A stretch of 64,000 nt of DNA, from contig OZ038466.1 in the NCBI GenBank assembly GCA_964036295.1, forward strand, positions 13,860,001 through 13,924,000, written 5' to 3'. Shown here one piece after another: positions 13,141-25,587 of the stretch (positions within the stretch are counted from its first letter, which is position 1; each line of letters begins with the position of its first letter). A model generated the notes under the pieces. It did no database searches and was not told the origin of the DNA. It worked only from the letters and a program-made list of their open reading frames with translations. The translations under genes were made by a program, and so were the position numbers. The stretch comes from Plumapathes pennacea (taxonomy: Eukaryota; Cnidaria; Anthozoa; Antipatharia; Myriopathidae).

Positions 13141-16100
13141 CTGTGTCTTCCGTCTCGCAAAGAAAAATGTGATTTACAGGCAGCCGTGCTGGGCCGGAAG
13201 AAAATCGTATTCGGTGCCAACGATAATGCTGTGGCGGTGCAAGGAAAACTGGAGGAGGAATTTCCGAAACTGAAAGCTGGAGGTGGCTTCGAAATTCTGA
13301 GAAGTGGCGGAACGGGCCCAAGAGGCTTAGTAGCAATCAATCCAAACATGGCATCTGGATATTCTGTCAAATTTCTTCGTGATGAATCAGGACTGGGGGA
13401 AGCATTAGCGTACATAAGGCCACTACAGAAGGACTTGGACATTTTTGCGGTGGAGGTGGGATGATGCTGAATGTCGAGCTTATTTGTTACAAAATTAGTT
13501 AATTAAATAATTAGTTAATCTATTTATGTATATATTTTTGTATACTTTATCATTTCTTTTTTTCCATCCCCTCCATCCACTTTTCTCCCCTATGCAGACA
13601 TGTGATCTAGATGCTCAGAGCTGTCGTGCAACAGTCCCAAAAGTTGAATGTTTCCAGTGCAAAATGTTTCTGCCTGTCACAACAATGAGACAGCATATGC
13701 TGATCTGTAGTTCAGCTGGAACTTCGAGTTCTGTGTGTAATGATGAGGAAAGTACAGTAAATCAGGTTAGTTGTCAAATAGCAAATAACAATTTTGAGAA
13801 TGAGCAATAGTTGAAGAAATAAAATTAACTATTGACATTCCTTTACAGTTGTCATAGTGATGTTATATGAAAAACCATCACTTCCTTACAAAGCATAGGT
13901 TATAGTGGGAAGATAATCATATAAGAAAAAAGGCACTGGTCACAAAATAAAGTCACATATTATATTTTTGCCTGTTTAGAATGCTGACATAACAAAGCTC
14001 AAAGAACTTTTTCCAAAAGAGGATGATAACACAGTCAAAAATGTACTGGCATCATGTGGGGACATCAGCAAGGCAGCATCAGAACTTGCAGGTTGGGGTG
14101 AAGGTGAATGAGTACCTACAATACTATTACTGCTGCTGCTACTGTACTAACTACTAACAATGATAATGATAATGATAGCAATAATGAAAGTAGAAGAAAT
14201 GTTTTGAGACTAATTTATATATTTTCAGACTTAGATGTACACAATGAAAAACACTGATATGCTTCTTATTCTCACAGATGAATATGCTGCAGTTGAAGAG
14301 CTGAAGAGTCCATTTCTGGACCAGAACAAAGGTACAATAATATTGAATGCTTATATGTGCACAATCGCATTCAGTATATATTTATGAGTATAAATTTTTT
14401 ACAGTGTACATTTTGTAATGACAAAACTGATCACCCTCCCCCCTCCCATCTGTACCATTCAGTTATTAAGATAGTGAGAATCGAATGTCATAGTCTCAAT
14501 ATTTTTAGATAAAAGTGAAAATCTGAATTTCAACATGCATGGGTATTAAAAATATTGTGCATAGTGGGGAGAAGGGCAGCCAAGTTTGTCACCTGTTGTC
14601 TGCTTCACTTGTTCTATTGTTTCTCATTTAACAACATTGATTGGAGGAGAAAGGAAACCTGGAACAAGGACCTTAGTATACCCCCCCCCCACCAAAAAAA
14701 GGATGGTTTAAAATAATATTGTGGCTTGAAATCAAAATTAAAACAATATTGATAATATTTCACATTGCATAATTTTACACCTTTTTTTTCTGTTTCAAAG
14801 AAACTGCAGATTCCAATATCACTGATCTTTCTGCTACTGACGTGCTGAGACAGTACCGAAATCAAATTGAAGAGGGACAGAGTACATAGAGTTCAATCGG
14901 ATGCAGTTGTCCACACTAAGGCAACTGATGCGAATATACAAAAGGCCAGACCGAAATCTCAAAAAGAGCCCTGATGTTAGCTTTACTGGAGAATGTGGGG
15001 CAGATATGGGTGGTCCCACAAAGGAGTTATTTCATGTTACTTTGGCATCTCCAATTGTTCACTGGTGAAGATGGGCATCTGGTGCCACAGTATGGAGTTG
15101 ATGTCCTTTCAAGTGGTTGTTTTGAGATTGTCAGGGAAACTGGTAGCCTACAGCTTCCTTCATAGTGATGGTGGCATGATTGGCCTGGCACCAGCTGTTG
15201 TCAAGTACCTAGCAACAGGTTCTGTTGAAGAAGCTGGAAAGCTTGTAACTTTGTCAGACTTACCTGATGTGGACTTGAGGTGCATTTTAGAGGAGGTAAA
15301 GTAGGCACCGAGAACTAAACCCCTTTCCCACCCACTCTCTTCTCAGAACGATTGACAAAACATATTTTAATAACCAACAAATAAAAAAATGTGATTGGAA
15401 GAACTCCTGAATGCGACTGCATATTTGTCATAGGTCGGTGGAAAAGCTGTTTCTGATGTAAGCTCTCAAGATAGGGACAAGCTAGAAGAACTACTAGTTC
15501 GCCATGGCCTAACATCACATGTTCCCTTGACTGACTACAACAAGGATGTTGCAGTGAATGACTTGATGGTCGCAGAGGTAATTGTGACCAGAACTGCAGC
15601 AATGATTCTATGTTCAAAGGATTGAACAGTTTGGGGCTGGGGAATCAGCTAAGGAAATACCCATGCAATGTAAACCAGGTATTCCCATCCCCAGAAGATG
15701 CACCGATAGATGCCGAGCTGATCTACAAGAAAATTGAACTGGCCCCCAGTGAGGAAAAAGACTGTGTCAAGAAGGAGTTGGCCTGGGATTGGCTGATGAG
15801 GTTTGTTCAGGAATCAGAGACAGAAACAGGCAAGTATTACTGTAAACTTGAAACTCATCAAACTTTGTGGGTCTTTCTTCCTAAATGTTTCACTTGTGAC
15901 TTTGTGTTCCTACTTCCAACACTCAGGCACCCTTCCTTTTGACTAATGGCTGTTATAAAATTTAGGAACAATAGTATATACTTTTATGTACTGTTCCTGT
16001 GGAATCTTGTCAGCTCTTTTTAAAATATTGATGCTAAGCAGATGGATGGATGCCCTTTTTATTTAGCTGCTTGGTATCATCACTTTGTCTTTTGGTTTTA

Positions 16101-16330
16101 GATTCAGAATCTGGACAAATTCTGCTGAGGAAACTGATTCTCTTTCTGAGTGGAAAACCAGAAATTGGCCCATATGACAAGATTAAAGTGGCATTTTTGG
16201 AAGACCAATCCAAGACACTTCTGGAGGGTGATGCATGCTTTAACAAACTTTTTGTTCCATTGTCCCACATGAGCTATGAAAGTTTCAAGAAATCTTGTGT
16301 TTTATCTCTTTCTTTGGGGGGAGTTGGCTA
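13140..16330 (+). pseudogene. HECT-type ubiquitin ligase with zinc finger and CUE domain, copy A
   Basis: Exons readable from splice sites and homologous content: an N-terminal block (13140-13460); a C-x2-C...H-x4-C zinc finger exon (13598-13764); a CUE ubiquitin-binding exon (13980-14104, KLKELFP...VLASCGDISKAASEL); a short exon (14278-14330); then HECT N-lobe pieces (about 14801-15300, with VSFTGECGADMGGPTKELF), 15435-15576 and 15577-15835; and the C-lobe exon (16101-16330) with the catalytic cysteine in DACFNKLFVP near 16236. HECT ligases pass ubiquitin through that Cys. Stops (near 14887) and several frameshifts (about 15055-15120, 15600) break the copy. It corresponds exon for exon to the gene at 28235-34443. 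Confidence 0.75.
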
Positions 16331-16667
16331 TCGTAGATTTTAGTCCTATATGCCAAGGCTCTTGCAGTTGAAAATAATGATTATTCCCAGCATACTACAA
16401 GTGTCAGTTGTTGTTGTTGTTATTTCAGGTTTCAGTTGTTCTTGTTGTTGTTGTTATTTCAGGTTTGTCAATTGTTTGTTAAATCATCTGCAGTACAAAA
16501 AAATGTTGACATAAAGAGCTACTGAAGTTCTGCATAAAGAACCACTGCAATCATGAGAACTCCACGCTATGACATAAGCTACTAATTTCAGAACGTGCTC
16601 AGGAGGTAGATTCCTTGTTTCTGATTAAAGTGCCCTTGTTATGTTACTTGATTACTGGAGTCTTTCC

Positions 16668-17536
16668 AACCTCGTTCCCAGGCTCTTTCATCTCCCAGTC
16701 CCTGTCCCCGAAGAAAGACCCTCGTTCAGGCTGGTCACGTGTCGGCCAGAATCTGGCCGGTTGCAAAAAAGGAAACCAAGGGAGGGGCCGTTAAGTCGGA
16801 AATTTACCCTACTTTGTCTACTGGGGAAGGAAAATTTTGGATATAAAAATTTAACACCTCCAATGTGTGTCGCACACGGTGGTAATACGCGCAACATTAC
16901 GGTGCAACTTGCAACGCAACATTGTTGCACCACAAGTTGCACTGAAAATGTTGCCCACATTACTTCACCTTAAAATACAGGACGCGAGAGGACGACGGCG
17001 ACGTCGGTGAAACAATAAAACTAATCAAAGAAGACAAAAGAAGCACGTGAATATCTGAAATTGACATGTACTCTGGGTCGCCGTGCTCTCGCGTGCGACT
17101 TCAAATACTTCTTTTTTACGTCGTTGTCAGGACGTGGACGACAGTTTGATAAAATAAAGGCAGTCGTTGAAACGATGAAATCAATAGAACCTCGGCAGAA
17201 ACGGAACAAATTGAGCAACCTAAGAATAGGCAAAGTTACAAAGACAGGGAAAACAGAGACACTATTTTTTGGTTCATCGCGTTGCCGTCACCGTCCTAGG
17301 TTTCTTAGACTCCCTATTAACGATAGCGAAATGAAGCTTGCCAAAAAGCGTGGCTGATTTGTGTCGTTTGTGCCAGCCTCGTTTTGATTTTGACAAACGC
17401 ACAGCGCGACGAATTTCTTTGACAGGGGGACCCCTCCCAACGGATTATCTTTGTGAGCAAGGCACGTGACCAGCCTGAACCAGGGTCTTTCTTCGGGGTC
17501 GGGGGCCGGGAGATGAAAGAGCCTGGGAACGAGGTT
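16668..17536. mobile_element. MITE-like element, 869 bp
   Basis: Imperfect terminal inverted repeats of about 100 bp begin AACCTCGTTCCCAGGCTCTT at 16668 and end with the reverse complement at 17536. They are flanked by the direct repeat GGAGTCTTTCC at 16657-16667 and 17537-17547 (true duplication 7, 9 or 11 bp depending on where the TIR is taken to start). No coding capacity. It lies between the HECT gene and the transposase gene of transposon A, next to the last transposase exon. A duplication of 8-10 bp would suit hAT or Mutator-like elements, but I cannot assign it. Confidence 0.85.
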
Positions 17537-17547
17537 GGAGTCTTTCC

Positions 17548-19287
17548 TGTATGAACTGAACTGTATATGAATATCCACACCATGATAATCAGACCTGCGA
17601 GTTGGATTGATTGTTGCTGTCAGTTCGAGCCACTCAATGTCTCCCAAAGGAAAGCCAGTTGGTGGTACTTCCACACCTATTACATTTTCTTCACCAATTG
17701 GGCCATCCCATTCTTCTGATGGAGCCGGTCCATCTGGGTCTATTCCATAGCTGTCTAGTTCAAACTGAAGTGAATAATATTCATGCATCCTTTAATAGTA
17801 ATCAGCAGAATATGTGGGAAACAGCATGTTTATAAAAATAAGAAGTGTAAGCTTGTTTGAAAAATCTCGTGTCGACAGATAGCAAGTCAGTTCATTAACA
17901 TTGGGCTCACCATCAGCATTGCATTTTAGCAGATTTTACTGATGTAGGTTTAAACCATGTTGGATTACCATAAGTAATTTGAGGCACATATTTTCACTAG
18001 ATGCATGATGGACCAGAAAGCTTTAACCTAAGCATATACAATACATTACCTCATCACCAAATTCTTGTGCTGTTCTCCGGTCACTGTTTGCTACAGACAG
18101 CATGCCTCTGATCCACAGCTGTTCAGGTGATGAATTGTGTTCTGTGCTTAATGGCCCTCTGGTGTGACCTTCTCTGAACAGATCCAAATTCCTCTGAATC
18201 CTTGGCAAAAACACATAATGCAGGGCAAACAAATGACATTCATTTGACGGCTCCAAAATGTGGGAGTTTTCCATGCTGTAAAACAAATAATAAAAGACAT
18301 GTGTACAACCGGAGAAGAGGTCCCTCCAAAGCCTCTCAATCCTTTGATTGTGTACACTTCTCCCAGCAATGTGCCTACCTCGGTCTGGACCACGCTGAGG
18401 ATGGTTTAGCATAAACCAGGCAACATCCACGTTTTCACCACCCTTGTCTTAGCGCACACGTGACGGAAGCCCATAAGACTGCACTGCTGCTTGAAACTAA
18501 TGGAAGACGGTGGAGGCCTTGTTGTTAGTGGCAGCATGAAGATAAACTATCATCCTGGAATAACCATCAATACCACCATGGATGACCATTCTCCACCTGC
18601 GAATATTCAGAGAACGTCTCATGTACACACACAAATATATGTTTGTATATGAATATATATATACATATGGTTATCTATATGGGGCATATATTTTTTGTAT
18701 ATATATATACAGTCAATCCGAAAGAGTTGTCGAGTCTGAATATATAAGTATACAATTATATCTAACACATGACCACATAAAACTATCGTGTGCTTTAAAT
18801 TGGAAACAGTCTCCTAATGCTCTTGGTAACCAAATGGTAAACCATTTAAATGACTGGCCACCATAAAATTATATACACATGCTCATAGAATGTATTTCTT
18901 TGTAGTTATACGGTATTTATCAGTGCTCATGTGATATAGATGCCTAAATATATATTTTCAACTGGACAACCTTTTCGGTTCTACGAGAAATTCCAGTTGT
19001 TCTTGAGGCACCAAATACCGTGGTCTACCACAGGTGCCAGTGAAAACGATTGATGCAACATGTGCTGACGACGAAGTACTATGAGAACTTATTAAGCAAT
19101 CACGCACCTCCCGCAGAAGGTTTACAACAATGTTATCAATAGGAAGAACATGATCGTATCTCACAACGGTGTTGTACAGGCAGTCAACACGGTATAGAAC
19201 ATAATCGCCGTTCGAATCGGAGTTGTCAGACATAAGCTCTTGAATAATGTCGAGAATCCATCCTTTAAGAGCTCCGATCGCAGCCAT
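17548..19287 (-). pseudogene. Integrase-like DDE transposase of HECT transposon A
   Basis: Read on the minus strand: ATG at 19287, an N-terminal helical region, then GRPRYLVPQEQLEFL, a helix-turn-helix lead-in also seen in copy B. A catalytic segment around 18600-18000 shows [11 protein letters not shown], then the position of the second acidic residue in a DKGGENVD motif, then [12 protein letters not shown], whose Glu is the expected third catalytic residue. The tail (about 17790-17548) is acidic with MHEYYSLQFELD. An in-frame TAG and a TAA, the latter directly before the DKGGENV motif, interrupt the catalytic core, so this copy makes no full transposase. In retroviral-type integrases and IS3-type transposases the DDE triad cuts and joins DNA ends. 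Confidence 0.7.
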
Positions 19288-19339
19288 GTTTAATGCAACA
19301 CTCGCCCCAGGTTATCGCGACCATCAAACATAAATTTGC

Positions 19340-19661
19340 ATACACACATAACCGATGCCATTTGCACATAACAGAATTCCATTCAGGCATAACCGAAGTC
19401 ATTTGCGCATAACAGAATTCCACTCAGGCAAAATCGAAGCCATTTGCGCATAACAGAATTCCATTCAGGCAAAACCGAATCCGTTTTGGCATAACACAAT
19501 TCCATTCAGGCATAACCGAAGCCATTTGCGCATAACACAATTCCATTCACACAAAACCGAATCCGTTTTGGCATAACACAATTCCAGTGTGGTACAAAAG
19601 ATAGAATCCACAAAAGGATAATAGAATTTAAAACTGGATTTGGCGGTAATCACCCCTCATA
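19340..19661. repeat. Right TIR of HECT transposon A
   Basis: Reverse complement of the left TIR, with the same ~40-bp subterminal units and the terminus ending CCCCTCATA. The outer 200 bp of the two TIRs differ at only a few positions by eye. Confidence 0.9.
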
Positions 19662-19667
19662 CATATG

Positions 19668-20909
19668 GAAGGGGTAAAGACAAGGTAAAGCGGTCTTCCC
19701 TCATTAGCGATATTGAAAATGGTGGATTAAAAGTTCCGCACTTAGAATCGATAATCAAAACGCAAAGAATACTATGCTGTAAAAAATTCGCTAGTGATGA
19801 CTCTAGCAGTTGGAAAATCTTTTTATCGCACTACCTTAAACCTGTGGGATACAAATTTATTCTGTGTTGCGACTTTGATGTGAAGAAGCTCCCAATCAAC
19901 CTCCCCAAATATTACAAAGAATGTTTTAAATGCTTTGCAAAATGTTCGGCGGCCAGACAAACAAACATATCTGATCTCTCGCATGAAGAAGTATCCAACA
20001 CAGTTAAATGGAACAATAAGTTTATCTGCATAAATGGCAAGTCCGTCTTTAATACTAAGCTTTTCAGTAAAGGCATAATTAGCATTGGTGATTTAATAAC
20101 CAAGGAAAACCGATTCAGTGGTACATGTAATCTAATTGAGTTAGGTTTCTCTCCTGTGGATGCTTTTGGGCTTGTAGCCTTAATAGATGCTATTCCTCAA
20201 AAGTGGCGTCAGTCTTTAAAGGTAAATGAGTATGTTAATAAGCCGGTCTTTATTCCTCAAAACCAATTTCAATTTCAATTGATGGGTCATCATACTAAAA
20301 TTGGGAAAGTTGTTTCTAAAGGTATTTACGCAGACTTACGTTCCAGAATTTCAACTACACCAACGGCCCAAACGAGATACACAACCATCTTTGAGAATGA
20401 ACATTTAGAGTGGAAAGAAATCTACAGTTTGCCTTTTAAAGTGTCTTTAGATATAAAATCTCGCGAATTGCAATATAAAATTCTGAACAGATACTTAGCA
20501 ACAGATACTCTTCTAAAGAAAATAGGTAAAACAGACTCTTCAGCATGCTCCTTTTGTAAATCCAAACGAATCCCTCGAACATCTATTTATAACTTGCCCC
20601 ACCGTCGAAACACTTTGGAACGACCTTATAAATTGGTGCAATACCAGAAAAATCAAAATTGCATCACTTTCAGGCACTGACAAACTATTTGTGCTTTGTG
20701 GTAGGAAAAACGACTTCTTGTTATTGAACCCTATCATAATTATCACAAAACAATATATATATTATTGTAGAAACAAAGCTTCAAAACCATCCTTAAATGT
20801 ACTCTTATCAAGAATTCAGTCAGTTTACAACCTCGAAAGTTACATTGCAAAATCAAAAAATAGATTAGCTGTGCATTCCGTTAAATGGAGCAAGTATGTT
20901 AACAAATGA
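19668..20909 (+). pseudogene. L1-like ORF2, 3' part: thumb and C-terminal Cys-rich region
   Basis: Directly after the second CATATG copy the sequence continues the LINE ORF2 (GKDKVKRSSLISDIENGGLK, the conserved block after the palm in L1/Tx1-type proteins), with the long C-terminal domain and a CSFC motif that normally begins a CCHC-like cluster. A frameshift near 20570 breaks the last part, which resumes at about 20691-20909. About 200 bp of 3' UTR follows. Confidence 0.8.
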
Positions 20910-21399
20910 ACGTAGATTATGTTGAAATGTTACGTATTGGAAATGTGTATTAATTAGTCTTCATTTATTTATTCAGTAATTCAGTTATTTATTTTTTGTG
21001 TAGTAATAATATGGTTGTTCATCCATGGAAATTTCGTAAAAGCGTAAATGGAATGTATTGTACTGTAATCACTTTGTAAATGTATCTACATATCAAGACA
21101 ATAAACATTATTGAAATACAAAAAATGCATATGAAAGAAAAGACTTGAAGATAAAGACTCTAAGGCTGTCAACGAATTGCGACTCAAGAACTTACATGTT
21201 TCTGCTCACGACTCGTGATCACCCTCTCCACACTAAATAGCTTTCCTCTGTCAACTTTCTTCCGTCCTCTCTTACTTTCAATACAAAAATCTGCGGTCGA
21301 AAGAGAGTTCAGATGCTGAAAAAACCCTTCAGCGTGACTCGCGCGTCTTCCCCTTTTCGCCGCCATATTGTTTTCATGTCGGCACTTGGCCCAGTCCTT

Positions 21400-23202
21400 T
21401 TGCCGACGTCATGAACTGTGAGCCAATCGCTAGCAACTATTTGCGAAAGTGATTGCCGGGTCGCTCAGAACGAGGCTCTCTCGCCTCCTCCCACAAACGT
21501 CCGATATTTCTCCACATGTTCCTTATGAGGATGCGTGCATCGGATAAAATTTGACAGATTTGAACTAAACTTTGATTCGTGCTGCGTTTAAGAAAATGAA
21601 TTTGGAAACTGAAAAACTGAATGAAGCTCGTCTTCAAAAAACGAAGAGACTATGACAGGACAAGGCGCAAGCGTGAAACAGAGCAGAAAATCTATCTTGA
21701 GCAAAGACGCGAAGTACAAAGCCTTCGAAAACAAAAGCAGAGACCAGAAATTGCTGCCACAAAAAAAATGATAACAGAGTATCAGAAGCAAAAGCGGGCA
21801 CAGCAGACAACTGAACTCCGCAAAGACAACAGCGCATGAAAGCGGATCGGGATCAGTATCGTAAGCGGTTCTCTGAGGCATCTGAGGACAACAAACTCCC
21901 GATCAGTAATTATTCAGAAAGGACAAGCAAAAAAGGTCGGCAGTCAGTGGAAATCGAACAGACACCGTGACAAATTGCAAGTACATTTTATTCTATCACG
22001 TATCCTCTGACCAATCATTAAAGAAAATAATAAAATCTGCATGCTGATCATTTTCTCTCGAAGCATTGTTTTTAATACGCTTCTATCGCCAGTTTGAGCG
22101 TATTCGCTCAGCGCAATCCTGAACTTGGAGTCTAGAGTGATTTAGTCAGATTGAGTTACTGTTTTCTTTTATTAAACCCTTCAGGTCTTGCTTCGATTCT
22201 TGGTAGGCTGTTTTGATGTACAAAACAATCTGATCTCATAAATATGCATGCACGGTTCAGTGCACTCCAGACTTCAAATAAACTGCACAGGAGGTGTAAT
22301 TATTTGTACTGCAAATGAATGAATTCAAAACTGGAAAACTAAAAATTTGTGTTCATTCTTCTGTACTACGGCCGTTCAAGCAAACAGCAAAAATTACTTT
22401 GGCGCGACGATGTCCTCACCGTGAGAAGGCGTACGGCGTCACGCAAGGATTGATATTTTTTCGCCTTTCTTTGCGTCCTGCACTTGACTTCCAAGATGTG
22501 TTTGCGTCAAAACTTCAGTAAAACATCCATGTCAGGGCGAGGGGGATGACTAATAAGCATATGACTAATAAGCACATGCGAACAAACTCAGACCAAGAAA
22601 TGTATTTGAAAATCCATCTCCAATCTTAATTCTCAGCATAGACTGCATAAGGTACAGCTTATGAGTAGTAATCACTCAAACAAACAAGTGAACAATCTTT
22701 GAGAGACCTTGTTCACTACTATTACTCAACTGCCCACTGTACATCACGCAAAATATGAGCTGCTGAAATTGAAGACCAGACTCTGACTTACTTGCTCCCA
22801 GCTATCACCAAGTACTAGCTGTACTAGTGATGAATAGGAACTATTGGAAAACAAAAGTGCAAACTATGTCAGACAACTTCTTCACTCCTACACTCGGTAC
22901 CGACTGCGCTAAAACACTACTAACAGTAAATTTAACATATATAAAGCACTGAAGGGTTATAGCAGGGACTCACGAGTCCAACAATTCAAGTCACCCAAGA
23001 AAATTTGCCAGACCAAAGCTGGCCAGCAGCTTTCATTCTGCCCTTGACTTGTCACCAATATACACTAAGAACATATTTAATCCCCCTTTTTTTTAACTAT
23101 TATTAAATATTTCCTACTAATAAAACTAATTACAAAGGTATAACATCTTATTCATAACCTATTACCCATTTCTCAAATAATATCCCCGAGCGTAAGCAAG
23201 GG
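21400..23202. other. Interior of the 6-24 kb element without a clear gene
   Basis: Beyond the chromodomain gene start there is one open stretch (21621-21839, plus strand) rich in Arg, Lys, Glu and Gln, reminiscent of a basic/coiled region. It could be a first exon divergent from the chromodomain gene, but no partner exon is visible. The rest, to the right arm, shows nothing I recognise. Confidence 0.4.
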
Positions 23203-24022
23203 TCATAATCACGATACTAATGCAGTAGTATTGCCTTATTTGGAGACTCCAAGCGGGTCGCCATCTCGAAATTTATTGTTCGTCAGTCAGTCTGGCGTAC
23301 GACCTCATCCCCAGTTCCTATCGCGTCAAAAACGCCATTTTGTTTGGTGACATGCGATAGAGTACGAACGGAAGTGATTTTGTATGACAAGATGCACATA
23401 CAAGACCAAGCAGTTGGACGGACGGCTGTAAACTGCCCGGACATTTTGCCAGTGTATGGGAGGCAAGCTTGCTAGCCGTGAAACGAATTAAGGCATCGAC
23501 TGGCCGACTTGAACACAATACCAGACACCAGTATTGTGTTAAAACGCAAACACTTCTTCAGAAAGGAATAGCAAAATACAGTCAGTGGAAGTTTTCAGAA
23601 TCGATGCAATGGAATTCTATTTTTGTATGAGGACTGCTCTATACAGTGTATTTTGAAATCATTGAAGACGTAAACAATAGTGTTTGGGTTTTGTTTCCTT
23701 TGCTGGACTAAAGGGCTAAAGCTATGGCTTTCAAGAACCGGTGAGTTTTGAAAAATTACATCAATTAACGTACGGTACACGTATGCAATTTTAAAGTCGT
23801 GTTATCGTTATGGTTTTTCAACAATCGCCGTATATTTTGTCGTTTGATGCCCCGGGAACTGTGATGAAGGCCAAGTAGAATCATATTGTGATCTTTTCGC
23901 TAGCTTTCAAAGCTATTTCAGAGTGCCTTCCTGCAAGATTGTGTCATCCGATTCCTGACATATTTGCATAATCTCACTGACAGTCTGACATGGAAATGCT
24001 GTGAAGTTTTCTTGCCGTGTTC
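23203..24022. repeat. Right inverted arm of the 6-24 kb element
   Basis: Reverse-complement counterpart of the arm at 5911-6845. Similarity ends at about 24022, a short distance before the Crypton-type recombinase remnant. Confidence 0.7.
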
Positions 24023-24159
24023 TTGCCGGAACTACCAAGAAAACCACAAAATTTGGAATGAAAACAGATAATGGTAGGTTTTGTGTTAATTTGCTTTGTT
24101 TACATGTTCCGATACATATTAATTAGTTCAAATCACATTTCACTGACCTTTTTAGAGTG

Positions 24160-25301
24160 GCTTGCAAGTTCCGGCAGCAAGTTTAGAACGCCACTCGAAG
24201 ATATGACCCAAAGAGGAATTAAATACATGCCTCAAGTGTTTTTATACCTCAGCAAGGAAACAAGATGGTTCATATTACAAAACCTCTTCCCTCAAAGGCA
24301 TCCGAGCAGCCATCGACCGCTTTCTTTGTTCACCTCCGAGGTCTTTTCAGTTTTCTATCTGCGCCGACCCAGCCTTCGCATAAACAAACAAAGTTTTGAA
24401 TGCCTTCGTGAAGGACCTTCGAAAGTCTGGGAAAATAGCTGGTGTGGTCCACAAGAAGCGAATATCAAAGGAAGAAATTCGTAACCTCTACGACAGCGGT
24501 GAGCCTGGTCCAGCTAACAGCAAAAATCCTGCACAACTCCAAAGGACAACCTGGTTTTATCTCGGCCTATTTTTGGGAAGACAGGCAATTTGCCGGTTCC
24601 CTGCCAGAAACAAAAAATCACCAGGGAGGCCTTGCAGATGCTGAGGATGAATCAAACGCGAACATCTTCGCCTTTCCTGAATCTGCAAGATGTCCAGTTA
24701 AGACAATCAAGAACTACCTGGCCCACCTGAATCCGAACGTGGATGTTCTCTTTCAAAGACCATGGGAATTAAGAAGCCAACCCCAAGAAAGACCAAATGT
24801 GGTATTGCACAGTGCCGATCGGACACTCTTGACAACACATCAAAAACCATGAGTAAGAGAGCAGGTATCGAGCCACATCTCACCAACCACTACCTTAGAG
24901 CAACGTCTGTAACCATCCTTTCCAACAGCAACTGTGAGACACGGCATATTAAAGCCGTAACCGGTCACAGGTCTGACCGATCCAATGAATCTTACAACGA
25001 TCGACCGTCCTTCGACCAGCAGCAAGAAATGTCGCGTATGCGCAGCACTTTTCTTCTCAGCACCAAAGCGTCGTCTTCAGTTGACAAAGAAAACATGACC
25101 TCTGGCCTACAACATCAGTCCAGCTCTGGGAACGAAACTGTCACTCGAGTTCAAGTATCTCCAGCTGCCGTGCTTGTTCAGCACAGCCAGATGTCAGTCT
25201 TAAGCACAAACATGGTACATGGCGAGCGATTCCCTCCACAATTCAATTTTTACAATTGCACCAACGTCCAAGTTTACAACAATCTTGGTACATCACCCTG
25301 A
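24160..25301 (+). pseudogene. Crypton-type tyrosine recombinase (KIAA1958-like, DUF3504), frameshifted
   Basis: Consecutive segments in changing frames give a recognisable order: an N-terminal SAM-like part near 24290-24420 (GIRAAIDRFLCSPP), LNAFVKDLRKSGKIAGVVHKK, a middle part with FAFPESARCPVKTIKNYL (about 24670-24720), and a C-terminal catalytic part at 24850-25040 with LTNHYLRATS, IKAVTGHRS and the SYND tyrosine. These match the R..H..R/K..H..Y arrangement of tyrosine recombinases in Crypton transposons and their domesticated KIAA1958 relatives. At least two frameshifts and a stop show it is a pseudogene. It abuts the right arm of the preceding element. Confidence 0.7.
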
Positions 25302-25587
25302 GATACTTTTGCAAACTCATTCCAAGAGTGTTTGTTTAAGCTCATTCAGCTTGTTCGCGAACACTTTGTCATAGTTGCGATAACCATGTGACCATTGTAA
25401 TTTTGGAGCGGAAGTTTAGTCATCTTCCGGTCTTTTTTTTTTTTTTGCGTCAAATAAAATCATTTTGGAGAGTATTTTGTGGTCCAGTTTTTAATAAAAC
25501 AATTATCCTACTTGGGCTTGCCGAATATGGACTGATAATAACCAACTTGGCGCGGTGCCTCATTGGTTATTTATGGTTCTCCCTTTA

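Larger units (their letters stand above)
12786..19661. mobile_element. HECT/CUE-integrase DNA transposon, copy A
   Basis: Ends are exact: the terminal inverted repeat begins TATGAGGGGTGATTACCGCC at 12786 and its reverse complement ends at 19661. It is flanked by the 6-bp duplication CATATG (12780-12785 and 19662-19667) inside an L1-like reverse transcriptase gene. Subterminal regions are tandem repeats of about 40 bp. Inside are a plus-strand HECT ubiquitin-ligase gene and a convergent minus-strand integrase-like DDE transposase gene, both broken. A MITE-like element is nested between them. A second copy of the same family, copy B, starts at 27792. The 6-bp duplication with an rve-like transposase would fit the superfamily catalogued as IS3EU, but I recall that only loosely. 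Confidence 0.85.
8944..21126 (+). mobile_element. Full-length L1-like non-LTR retrotransposon (interrupted)
   Basis: A two-ORF LINE: an ORF1 with coiled coil and RNA-binding domain, then an ORF2 with APE-type endonuclease and reverse transcriptase. It is flanked by a 14-bp direct repeat GCATATGAAAGAAA at 8930-8943 and 21127-21140, the target-site duplication expected of target-primed reverse transcription. The 3' end is A-rich (ends AATACAAAAAAT). It sits in the intron of the chromodomain gene on the opposite strand. ORF2 is interrupted by a DNA transposon (12786-19661). Subtracting that insertion leaves about 5.3 kb, a normal length for a complete element. Confidence 0.85.
8185..21366 (-). 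pseudogene. Chromodomain protein gene split by an intron full of transposons
   Basis: Exon 1 (21366-21196) starts at an ATG and encodes about 57 residues, basic (KRGRR, KRGRKK), ending with a chromodomain's first strand (LFSVERVITSR) before a GTAAGT donor. Exon 2 (about 8859-8727) supplies the rest of the chromodomain, including EFLVKWLNY and the aromatic-cage-like ATWEPQEHL, and ends before GTAAGT. Further downstream, 8600-8185 encodes a conserved-looking tail with FFSWSTPGYM, but in two overlapping frames. The phases of exons 1 and 2 as I read them do not join, and the tail has a frameshift, so the copy is likely dead. The intron holds the L1-like element with everything nested inside it. 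The family is probably a transposon accessory gene, since it starts just inside the right arm of the surrounding element. Confidence 0.5.
5911..24022. mobile_element. Large TIR element enclosing the 6-24 kb region
   Basis: Inverted arms of roughly 0.85-0.9 kb at about 5911-6845 and 23203-24022 match at many points: the stretch near 5960-6060 reappears reversed near 23880-23990, and 6740-6840 near 23210-23290. Between them lie a plus-strand spliced gene (from 6866) and a minus-strand chromodomain gene (from 21366), both reading inward from the arms, as expected for a two-gene DNA transposon. All other sequence between is explained by an L1-like insertion and its own insertions. I could not find a target-site duplication, so ends are approximate, and two independent inverted copies of a repeat remain possible. 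Confidence 0.55.

Noticed and set aside
16688-16973. Open frames on both strands in the MITE
   Set aside because: They run through the TIR of a short non-coding element and match nothing.
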